Shown here one piece after another: positions 51,028-57,847 of a stretch of DNA of 57,847 nt. The notes under the pieces were generated by a model. The model saw only the letters and a program-made list of their open reading frames with translations, had not been told where the DNA came from and did no database searches. Within the stretch, counting starts at the first letter, position 1. Every line of letters starts with the position of its first letter. Origin of the DNA: Achromobacter sp. UMC46. GTDB taxonomy: Bacteria; Pseudomonadota; Gammaproteobacteria; Burkholderiales; Burkholderiaceae_B. The stretch is from positions 1-57,847 of the forward strand of contig NZ_LZZS01000018.1 of the NCBI RefSeq assembly GCF_014170335.1, read 5' to 3'. A program made the position numbers and the translations under genes.

Positions 51028-51500
51028 GAGCGCCCGGATTCCTTGCCCCGCTTCTGCTGACGCTGGCCCTCGCGATGGGCGCGGCCGGCACGGCCGCCGC
51101 GCAGACGCCGCCCGCCCTGCCCCCGCTGTCGTCCGCCGACCAGCAACGCGCCGACAAGCTGGCGCATGGCTTGCGCTGCCTGGTCTGCCAGAACCAGACG
51201 CTGGCCGATTCCAATGCGCCGTTGGCGCACGACATGCGCAACCTGATCCATGCCCAACTGGCCGAGGGCCGCAGCGATGCGCAGATCATGCGCTTCTTCG
51301 AAGACCGGTACGGGGATTTCGTGCGCTATGACCCGCCCTTCAAGCCCATCACCTGGTTGCTGTGGCTGGGGCCATTCGCGCTGCTGGCGTTGGGATTCTG
51401 GGTGCTGCTGCGCACGCTGAAACGGCGCACGGGCGCGCGCGCGCCCTTGACCGCCGACGAACGCGCCCGCGCCGCGCGCTTTCTGGATACCGGCTCATGA
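51024..51500 (+). CDS. ccmH: CcmH, apocytochrome thiol-handling subunit
   Basis: A 158-residue protein with a signal peptide, the redox motif LRCLVCQNQT (C52, C55), and one C-terminal membrane helix (TWLLWLGPFALLALGFWVLL). It works with CcmG and CcmI in presenting reduced CXXCH motifs. It corresponds only to the N-terminal half of E. coli CcmH; the other half is the next gene. Confidence 0.92.
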   Translation: MRAPGFLAPLLLTLALAMGAAGTAAAQTPPALPPLSSADQQRADKLAHGLRCLVCQNQTLADSNAPLAHDMRNLIHAQLAEGRSDAQIMRFFEDRYGDFVRYDPPFKPITWLLWLGPFALLALGFWVLLRTLKRRTGARAPLTADERARAARFLDTGS

Positions 51501-52753
51501 CCACGCTCTGGCTTGTCGTCCTGTCGCTGCTGCTGGCGACGCTGCTGTGCCTGATCCCGCCGCTGGTACGCCGGGCGCCGAAGGCGGACCCGGCGTCGGA
51601 CGCCAGCGTGCGCGCGTTCTACCTGGCCCAGCGCGAGCAATTGCGGCGCGACCGGCAGAACGGCAGCCTGAGCGCCGACGGCCTGGCGCGGGCGGAAGAC
51701 GAGCTGCAACGCGACCTGCTGCAAGACCTGGCCTTGCGCCAGCGGCAGGCCGCGCCGGTCCGCGGCCAGCGGGCAGGCGTGGCGACGGCTTGCCTGCTGA
51801 GCGTGCTGATCCCCGTGGCCGCCGTGCTGCTCTACGGCAAGCTGGGCAATCCGCGCGCCGCGGCGGATGTCTCCGTCATGGCAGGCGCCGCCGAACCGCA
51901 TGCAGCCGAATCGGGCGAAGACATGGCGCTGGCCATCAATGCGCTGGCGCAGCGTCTGCGCAACGCGCCCGACGATGCGGACGGCTGGTACACGCTGGCG
52001 CGCTCTTATGAAACGCTGGGCCGCTATGCCGACGCCGTGGCCGCCTACCGGCAGGTGCTGCGCCTGTTCCCCGGCCAACCCGCGGTGCTGGCCGACATGG
52101 CCGACGCGCTGCTCTCGGCGAACCAGGGCGTGCCTGACGCCGATTCGGTCGCGGCGGTAGCGCAGGCGCTGGCCGCGCAGCCGGACCAGCCCAAGGCCCT
52201 GGCGCTGGCGGGCATGATGGCGTTGCGGCGCGGCGACGCGGCCGAGGCGCTGGCCCATTGGGAGCGCCTGCAAGCCCTGCTGCCGCCGGACTCCGAGGCC
52301 GCGCGGCAGATCCAATCCAATATCGCCCAGGCGCGCGCGATGACTGCCGGTGCGCCGGCTGCGCCTGCCACGGCCCAGGCGCAGCCCGCCGGCGGCGCGT
52401 CTGCCCCGGCCGCGCGCATCAGCGGACATGCCCGCATCGCCGAGGCCTTGCGCAGCCAGGTCCAGCCCGGCGATACCGTGTTCATCCTGGCGCGGCCCGT
52501 CGAGGGCTCGCGCATGCCGCTGGCGATCCTGCAGTGGCGCGTGTCGGACCTGCCACGCGCGTTCGTGCTGGATGACAGCAGCGCCATGTCGCCCGACGCC
52601 ACGCTGTCGCGGGCCGGCAACGTGCGCGTGGAGATCCGCATCAGCCGGTCAGGCACCGCCGCCGCACGGCCCGGAGACCTGAGCGGCATACTGCCTGACG
52701 TGGCCGTCGGCGCGGACGGTCTGGAACTGGTGGCCGACACCGTCGTGCGCTAA
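51497..52753 (+). CDS. ccmI: CcmI, TPR-containing apocytochrome chaperone
   Basis: A 418-residue protein with two N-terminal membrane helices (about 2-24 and 92-112) and a periplasmic domain of TPR repeats (DADGWYTLARSYETLGRYADAVAAYRQVLRLFPGQP). The C-terminal part (GHARIAEALRSQVQPGDTVFILARPVEGSRMPLAI) is the CcmI/CycH periplasmic domain. It ends the nap-ccm operon, whose cytochromes NapB and NapC need this machinery. An ATGA overlap links it to ccmH. Confidence 0.92.
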   Translation: MTTLWLVVLSLLLATLLCLIPPLVRRAPKADPASDASVRAFYLAQREQLRRDRQNGSLSADGLARAEDELQRDLLQDLALRQRQAAPVRGQRAGVATACLLSVLIPVAAVLLYGKLGNPRAAADVSVMAGAAEPHAAESGEDMALAINALAQRLRNAPDDADGWYTLARSYETLGRYADAVAAYRQVLRLFPGQPAVLADMADALLSANQGVPDADSVAAVAQALAAQPDQPKALALAGMMALRRGDAAEALAHWERLQALLPPDSEAARQIQSNIAQARAMTAGAPAAPATAQAQPAGGASAPAARISGHARIAEALRSQVQPGDTVFILARPVEGSRMPLAILQWRVSDLPRAFVLDDSSAMSPDATLSRAGNVRVEIRISRSGTAAARPGDLSGILPDVAVGADGLELVADTVVR

Positions 52754-52816
52754 GGCGCGCCGGTGTCAGCCGGGGTCAGGAGCCGGGGTCAGGGCCGCAG
52801 CCGAGCCCCCGACGGC

Positions 52817-55800
52817 CTACGCGCGTTCGATCCGCGCCGGCAGCCCTTGACGCACCGCCGCCCCCGACACCCAGTCGATCCAGACGTTGGCGTGCTCGCC
52901 CCGGGTGGCGTCGCCAAACCCCAAGTCGTTCAGGTTGACGCCTGCCGCCAGCGCCGGATCGTGCGGCATCGGCTTGCCGTCGACCACGTGGGCGCGCGCG
53001 CCCAGCTCGGTATGGCCGTAGCCGTGCTCGATGCCCACCGCGCCCGGCTGGATGCCGTCGCGCAACAGGGCCAGCCCCGTCACCGCGCCGCCCGGGGTCA
53101 CGATGCGCACGGCGTCGCCATTGCGCAGCCCCAGGCGTTCACCGTCCTGCCGGTTGATCGACACCGGGTTGTGCGGATGCACCTGGCGCAAGCGGTTCAC
53201 GCCGATGGACATGGAGCTCATCAGGTTCGATTTGAACGAGCTGAGCAGGAACGGCCATTGCTGCGCCGGGTACGCCGCGCGCATGGCGCGGCCGTCGGCC
53301 AGGCGCGCCGGATACCAGGTGGGACAGCCGCTGTAGCGTTCGCCCGTCATGGCATGGCGGAACCCCGCCAGTTCCTCGCTCCAGATCTGCAAGGGCTTGG
53401 CGTAGGCTTGGCGCGTATGCCGGTTCTGGCCCTTGTCCACCCAGGCATCCTCCATCTTGTCGAAGCGTCCGCCCCGGCTCATCAGCATGGCGACCTGCCG
53501 CCATTCGCCGGGCTTGAGCTTGTGCTGCAACAGGCTGCGGTAGCGGTCCACGCCCGTCAGCGCCATGTCGTCGTCGCTGGCCTCGGGCACGGCGCGGCCG
53601 GCCGAGAACGCGATGTTGGCCATGCCGCGCAGGAAGAAGTCTTCCGGTGTGTCCAACGCGTACTTCGCGCCGTCCTTGTCCGAGATCGCGTTTTCGCCGA
53701 AGCCCGGCATGCCCAGACGCTTGGCGCAGGCGATCAGGAAGGTCTCCAGGCAGACGGGTTCATTGGTGGCCGTGCGCGCCACGCGCGGCGCGACGGCAGG
53801 CCAGCGCACGGTGGAGGCCTTGGCGACCACGTCGGCCCAGGGTGCCGACACGCCCCAGCTTTCGTAGGTGACGGTGTCCGGCACGATGTAGTCGGCCAGC
53901 GCGTTGGTTTCGTTGATGAACGGGTTGATCGATACCGACAGCGGCAGGATGCGCGGGTCTTTCATCTTGTCGATGATCACGCCCTTCAAGCCCGCGATGC
54001 CGTAGATCGGGTTGCTCATGTGGTTGAACCAGACCTTGGCGCGGTACGGATACCCCGCCAGGGCGGACGCCAGCATTTCGGAACTGAGGCCGCCCGTGGC
54101 CGGATACCACGGCGCGGATGCCGGATACGCCGGCTGGCCCGCCGCCTTCTTGCGCTTGAATTCGCTGGACTTCTCGTATGGGAAGCGGTTGCGCGACAAG
54201 GCGACGCCCTTGGGCGTGGCGCGGTTGGCGAAACCCGCGATGTTGTAGCGCGGGCCGGGGCCGTAAGGCGGGAACGGGCCGGCGTCCAGCACCAGCCCGC
54301 CGTCCACGTTCAGGTTGCCGACCAGCGTGTTGAGCATGGCGATGGCGTAGGCCGTATAGAACCCCGCGCCGCTCATCGTGCCGCCATGCGCGTCGGCCAC
54401 GGCGCGCTTGCCGTAGCTGGTGAAGCGCTTGGCCAGCGCAGCGATCTTGTCGGCGGGCACGCCGCACAAGCCGGCGTAGTCGTCCAGCGATTTGCGGTGC
54501 GATTCCTCGCGCAGCAAGGCCAACGACGAGCAGACGCGCACGGTTTCCGAACCGCCCGCCATGCCGGGCACGGCGATGCGCTCGTCGACGAACATCGTGG
54601 CGGCCGATGCGGTCGTGTGCGGCGCGAGCGTGCCGTCTTCCAGGCGCACCGCGTAGACGTCTTCCCATTTTTCGTCGGCGTCGGCCGGACGCGGCCAGCC
54701 CAGGTCCGCGCCGCGCACGAACGTGCCCAGGCGCGGGTGGCCGGGTTCGGCCACCACCAGGTGCGTGGCGTTGGTCCAAGCCGCTTCGCCCGCCGCCTTC
54801 ATGGCATCGGGGCCGGGCTGCGCCAACATGCGGGCGTCGAAGCGCTCGTTGTCGAGGATCCAGCGGATCAGGCCCATCGCCAAGGCCAGGTCGCTGGCGG
54901 GGTTCACCGGCAGCCATTCGTTGCCCGAGCCTGCCGACAGGCTGGAGGACGCGGGCAGTACGGGCGACACCACGACATACGTGAAGCTGTCCGCCTCAGG
55001 CCGCACCCGTGCCTCGGCCAGTTGCCGGGCCTGGCGCTGGAACGGGTTGCCCGCTTGCGCCGGCGCCGCGCCGATGAACAGGCCGAAGCGCGCGTTGTCC
55101 CAATCGGGCTTGCCGTGCGGCATGCCTTTCAGGTCGCCGAATGCGGCGCCCGCGCCCACGCGGAAGCTCTGGCCGCAATACGAACCATGGTTGCTGAAGT
55201 TGACCGTGCCGAACGACTGCGCGGCAAAGCGCTGGATCAGCGGCGTGCGGCCTTCGTTGGAGGCGTCGGTGAACAGGAACTGGTTGACCTTGGCGCCGTA
55301 CTCCGGATTGTCGGGGTCCAGCAGCGTGTCGCGGTCAAAGACGGCGCGCAAGCCCTCCACGTGGCCTTCGCCGAACAGGTCCCCGCCTTCGCACACTTCC
55401 TGCACCAGCTGTTCGAATGAGATGGTCTGCCACTTGCCTTCGCCCCGCCCGCCCACGCGCTTCATCGGTTGCAGCACGCGGAACGGACTGTTCATCTGTT
55501 CCAGCATGGCCGAGCCGCGGGCGCAGGACGTGGCGCGGCCTTCCAGGCCGTTCTCGCCGCCCAGTTGCGCGTAGACCTCGCGCACCGGGGTTTCCATCGC
55601 GGCGGGGCGCGTGGTGGCCAGCGGGTGGTAGGGGTTACCCGCCACGCGCAGGATGCGATTTTCCTTGGTGTCCACGCGCAGGCGCACACCGCACTGGGTC
55701 CAGCAGCCCAGGCAGCTGGACGGGCTGACCGTCTGGCCCGGCTGGGCGGAGAGCACGCCGGTCAGCGGGTCGATGCGGAATTCCGCCGCCAGCGAATTGC

Positions 55801-56062
55801 CGCGCACGGCATGCGCCGTGGGGACGCCGGCCGTGCCGTGCGCCAGGCCCTTCACCGCGCGGGTGACGGTTTCGCCATAGCCGGCGGCAAAGGCCGCCAT
55901 GCCCCCGGCGACGAGGCCGCCGCGCACCATCAACCTGCGCCGCGCCGCGTCCGCCAGGGCATCGCCAGCCGTATCGGGAGTGTCGCGTGTATCGGGCGCG
56001 CCAGGGGCGCCGGGCTTGTCGTCTTCGTGTTGCTTGTCCATTGCTTTATCTTCCATGTGCAT
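52817..56062 (-). CDS. ttrA: TtrA, tetrathionate reductase catalytic subunit
   Basis: A 1081-residue molybdopterin enzyme reducing tetrathionate to thiosulfate in the periplasm. A twin-arginine signal (RRRLMVRGGLVAGG, from residue 41) comes after an unusually long, Asp/Pro-rich N-terminal stretch. Cluster cysteines are C117, C120 and C124 (CLGCWTQC) plus one in TSCARGS. The segments MKRVGGRGEGKWQTISFEQLVQEV, HGSYCGQSFRVG (likely Mo-ligand cysteine) and NPFQRQARQLAEAR follow TtrA of Salmonella. The gene order ttrB-ttrC-ttrA agrees. It converges with ccmI. Confidence 0.93.
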   Translation of the reverse strand: MHMEDKAMDKQHEDDKPGAPGAPDTRDTPDTAGDALADAARRRLMVRGGLVAGGMAAFAAGYGETVTRAVKGLAHGTAGVPTAHAVRGNSLAAEFRIDPLTGVLSAQPGQTVSPSSCLGCWTQCGVRLRVDTKENRILRVAGNPYHPLATTRPAAMETPVREVYAQLGGENGLEGRATSCARGSAMLEQMNSPFRVLQPMKRVGGRGEGKWQTISFEQLVQEVCEGGDLFGEGHVEGLRAVFDRDTLLDPDNPEYGAKVNQFLFTDASNEGRTPLIQRFAAQSFGTVNFSNHGSYCGQSFRVGAGAAFGDLKGMPHGKPDWDNARFGLFIGAAPAQAGNPFQRQARQLAEARVRPEADSFTYVVVSPVLPASSSLSAGSGNEWLPVNPASDLALAMGLIRWILDNERFDARMLAQPGPDAMKAAGEAAWTNATHLVVAEPGHPRLGTFVRGADLGWPRPADADEKWEDVYAVRLEDGTLAPHTTASAATMFVDERIAVPGMAGGSETVRVCSSLALLREESHRKSLDDYAGLCGVPADKIAALAKRFTSYGKRAVADAHGGTMSGAGFYTAYAIAMLNTLVGNLNVDGGLVLDAGPFPPYGPGPRYNIAGFANRATPKGVALSRNRFPYEKSSEFKRKKAAGQPAYPASAPWYPATGGLSSEMLASALAGYPYRAKVWFNHMSNPIYGIAGLKGVIIDKMKDPRILPLSVSINPFINETNALADYIVPDTVTYESWGVSAPWADVVAKASTVRWPAVAPRVARTATNEPVCLETFLIACAKRLGMPGFGENAISDKDGAKYALDTPEDFFLRGMANIAFSAGRAVPEASDDDMALTGVDRYRSLLQHKLKPGEWRQVAMLMSRGGRFDKMEDAWVDKGQNRHTRQAYAKPLQIWSEELAGFRHAMTGERYSGCPTWYPARLADGRAMRAAYPAQQWPFLLSSFKSNLMSSMSIGVNRLRQVHPHNPVSINRQDGERLGLRNGDAVRIVTPGGAVTGLALLRDGIQPGAVGIEHGYGHTELGARAHVVDGKPMPHDPALAAGVNLNDLGFGDATRGEHANVWIDWVSGAAVRQGLPARIERA

Positions 56063-56078
56063 TCGTCTTGCGGCCGCG

Positions 56079-57113
56079 TCAGGCCGCCATGCCGCGCGCG
56101 CGCGCCGGGAACCGTTCCAGGGCCCAGACCGTAGCGGTGACCAGCGCCACGCACAGGCCCAGCACCCCGACCATGCCCAGCAGGCCGTCGCTGCCCCAGG
56201 GCATGTCGTACAGGTACAGGCCGGCGCCGTACTTGGGCACGCCCTGCACGCTCATGAACACCACCCAGCGGAAGATCCACGCGGCGGCCAGCATGGTCAG
56301 CGCCAGCGAGGCCGAAGACAGCGGCGCCGCCAGCGCGTGCGCCGGGCGCTGCAGCAGCGCGATCATGCAGAAGGCGGTGATGACCGCGCCGGCCAGGCTG
56401 ATGCGCCAGATCGGGAAGTCCGCGAACAGCCGCAAGGCGGCGTCGAACGACGGGTCAATGCCCAGCGTGCCCAGCAGGGCCCAGGCACCGGCGCCCAACG
56501 CCATCAGCACGACGGCGGCAAGGCTCAGTTGGCGCAGCATGCCCACCGGCAAGGCCTTCATGCCGCCCGGCAGCCACCGGCCGACCAGGAACATGGCGCC
56601 CAGCGCGCCCATCCAGGCCGTCAGCGCGAAGTTCACGGGCAGGAACACGGTGTGCCACAAAGGCCGCGAACGCAGCACCATGACTTCGGCGCCGGTGTAG
56701 ACCAGGATCGAGACGGCGGACAGCGCCAGCGCCACGCCCAGCAGGCGCACCCAAGCGATGCGGCCCCACCACCACGCGGCGCAGAACAGCACGGCCAGGC
56801 CCACGAACACCGGCAGCAGCAAGGCGCCCAGCCACATCCACGACCAGGGCGTGACTTGCGTGTAGAAATGCCAGAACCTGCCGGGCTGGTGCAAGTCGGC
56901 CAGCAGCGACACGGGCGCGGCGACGGCGGTCACGAGCAGCACGGTCGCCGCCGCGGGCAGCAGCCGGCGCGCGGGCGACCCCGCAGGGCCGAAGGCGGCG
57001 AAGACGGCGGTCAGCGCGGTGGTGGCGCTGATGCCGATGAGAAAAAAGTACTGCACGGCCCAAGGCAGCCAGGCGGCGTCATAGGCCGGCGTGAGCAATT
57101 CCGAGATCTGCAT
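56079..57113 (-). CDS. ttrC: TtrC, tetrathionate reductase membrane subunit
   Basis: A 344-residue NrfD-like membrane subunit with about nine helices. It takes electrons from quinol and passes them to TtrB. Typical pieces are LTPAYDAAWLPWAVQYFFLIGISA, WHFYTQVTPWSWMWLGA and MAAAWIFRWVVFMSVQGVPKYGAG near the end. The ATG at 57113 fits the family N-terminus; the frame is open further upstream into ttrB. ttrA begins 16 bases after its stop. Confidence 0.9.
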   Translation of the reverse strand: MQISELLTPAYDAAWLPWAVQYFFLIGISATTALTAVFAAFGPAGSPARRLLPAAATVLLVTAVAAPVSLLADLHQPGRFWHFYTQVTPWSWMWLGALLLPVFVGLAVLFCAAWWWGRIAWVRLLGVALALSAVSILVYTGAEVMVLRSRPLWHTVFLPVNFALTAWMGALGAMFLVGRWLPGGMKALPVGMLRQLSLAAVVLMALGAGAWALLGTLGIDPSFDAALRLFADFPIWRISLAGAVITAFCMIALLQRPAHALAAPLSSASLALTMLAAAWIFRWVVFMSVQGVPKYGAGLYLYDMPWGSDGLLGMVGVLGLCVALVTATVWALERFPARARGMAA

Positions 57114-57132
57114 GAAAGTCCCCTGTGATGGC

Positions 57133-57847
57133 TCAATGTCCGCCAGCCAGGCGCACGCCGGCTTGGCCGTCGACCTGATGGACGAACGCATCGGGCAAGC
57201 CGATGTAATAGACGTGGGGATCGGTCTTCATTTCGGGCTTCAAGACCTTGATGTCGGCCTTGTGTTCGACCAGCAACCGGGAGATGGCGCTGTCGGGGTC
57301 GTTCATGTCGCCGATGACGCGCGCGCCGCCGACGCAGCTTTCCACGCAGGCCGGCAGCAGGCCAGCTTCCAGGCGGTGTTCGCAGAACGTGCACTTGTCG
57401 GCCGTTTGCGTCTCGTGGTTGATGAAGCGGGCGTCGTAGGGACAGGCTTGTACGCAGTAGGCGCAACCGACGCAGCGTTCGTTGTCGACCAGGACGATGC
57501 CGTCTTCGCGCTGGAAGGTGGCTTGCACGGGGCAGACGGGGACGCAGGGCGGGTTGTCGCAGTGGTTGCACAGGCGCGGCAGCATGACCATGGCGGCCGG
57601 GCTGCCGTCGTCGGGGGTGACTTCGTATTGCAGGACGGTGGTGCGGAATTGCCCGATGGGGGGCAGGTTTTCCATGGAACAGCTGACCGTACAGGATTGG
57701 CAGCCGATGCATTTGCGCATGTCGACGACCATGCCGTAGCGCTTGCCGGGGATGCCGGGGATGCCGGGGCGGCGCGGGGGTTGGCCGTTCAGGCCGGTGG
57801 CTTCGGCGTGGATGGGGATGATGGTGGCGGCGGCGCTCAGGCCCAGG
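57133..57847 (-). CDS. ttrB: TtrB, tetrathionate reductase iron-sulfur subunit, 5' end cut
   Basis: The iron-sulfur subunit with four [4Fe-4S] clusters: cysteine groups CIGCQSCTVSC, CNHCDNPPCVPVCP, CVGCAYCVQACP and CTFCEHR. The visible part is 237 residues and has no start codon in the window; the upstream residues before MVVDMRKCIGC are still coding (IPGIPGKRYG). The signal region is beyond the edge. It lies 19 bases before ttrC. It transfers electrons from TtrC to TtrA. A two-component regulator ttrSR, usual in this cluster, would be further to the right. Confidence 0.92.
   Translation of the reverse strand, partial: LGLSAAATIIPIHAEATGLNGQPPRRPGIPGIPGKRYGMVVDMRKCIGCQSCTVSCSMENLPPIGQFRTTVLQYEVTPDDGSPAAMVMLPRLCNHCDNPPCVPVCPVQATFQREDGIVLVDNERCVGCAYCVQACPYDARFINHETQTADKCTFCEHRLEAGLLPACVESCVGGARVIGDMNDPDSAISRLLVEHKADIKVLKPEMKTDPHVYYIGLPDAFVHQVDGQAGVRLAGGH

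Noticed and set aside
52768..52795. Tandem GCCGGGGTCAGG repeat after ccmI
   Set aside because: Only two short copies in GC-rich sequence; not a CRISPR and no clear terminator structure.

Overview
The window is GC-rich DNA from a beta-proteobacterium. It is most like Achromobacter or a close Alcaligenaceae relative. The evidence is orphan Bug/TctC-type binding proteins, a MarR regulator of the NicR/BpsR type, a nap-ccm supercluster, and gene content shared with Bordetella, Alcaligenes and Achromobacter. No database search was possible, so the genus is inferred.

Left edge (1-1.1 kb): the end of an IS3-family element lies in a lower-GC patch and has removed the 5' part of a cN-I-type 5'-nucleotidase gene. 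From 1.1 to 10.2 kb there are ordinary accessory genes: a methyltransferase, a streptomycin-kinase-like phosphotransferase, a GntP permease with LysR and SDR genes, and a LysR-controlled enoyl-CoA hydratase, CaiB-type CoA-transferase and Bug protein set. A remnant of a TonB-dependent receptor follows. At 10.8-13.7 kb a convergent gene pair encodes a DSF-family signal synthase (RpfF type) and its likely receptor and cyclic-di-GMP enzyme (RpfR type: FI-PAS-GGDEF-EAL). A Bug protein, a sugar-acid dehydratase (IlvD/Edd) and a GntR regulator come next.

Centre (17-38.5 kb): this is a complete candidate picolinate (pyridine-2-carboxylate) catabolic locus. A long leftward operon carries a TRAP binding protein, a three-subunit molybdenum hydroxylase (large, FAD, and a [2Fe-2S]-CoxG fusion), a NitT/TauT-type ABC transporter and the TRAP membrane subunits. 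A rightward operon encodes a four-component Rieske oxygenase. A second leftward operon encodes a decarboxylase, maleate isomerase, N-formylmaleamate deformylase, 2,5-dihydroxypyridine dioxygenase and maleamate amidase. A XdhC-like maturation protein and a MarR repressor (PicR type) complete it. Together they can take picolinate through 6-hydroxypicolinate, 3,6-dihydroxypicolinate, 2,5-dihydroxypyridine, N-formylmaleamate, maleamate and maleate to fumarate. Copies of the palindrome TCAG-N4-CTGA (or close variants) lie in front of every transcription unit of the locus, often in pairs about 20 bp apart, and outline the regulon. The 3' ends of the TRAP large permease gene and the convergent GntR gene have both lost their stop codons.

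Right part (38.5-57.8 kb): a LysR regulator is divergent from a dehydrogenase and BKACE pair. Then follows an anaerobic respiration block: napEDABC (periplasmic nitrate reductase) running without a break into ccmABCDEFGHI (cytochrome c maturation). Convergent to it is ttrBCA (tetrathionate reductase), with ttrB cut by the window edge. No rRNA, tRNA or CRISPR array was seen. Many very long antisense reading frames are GC-rich shadows and are left out.
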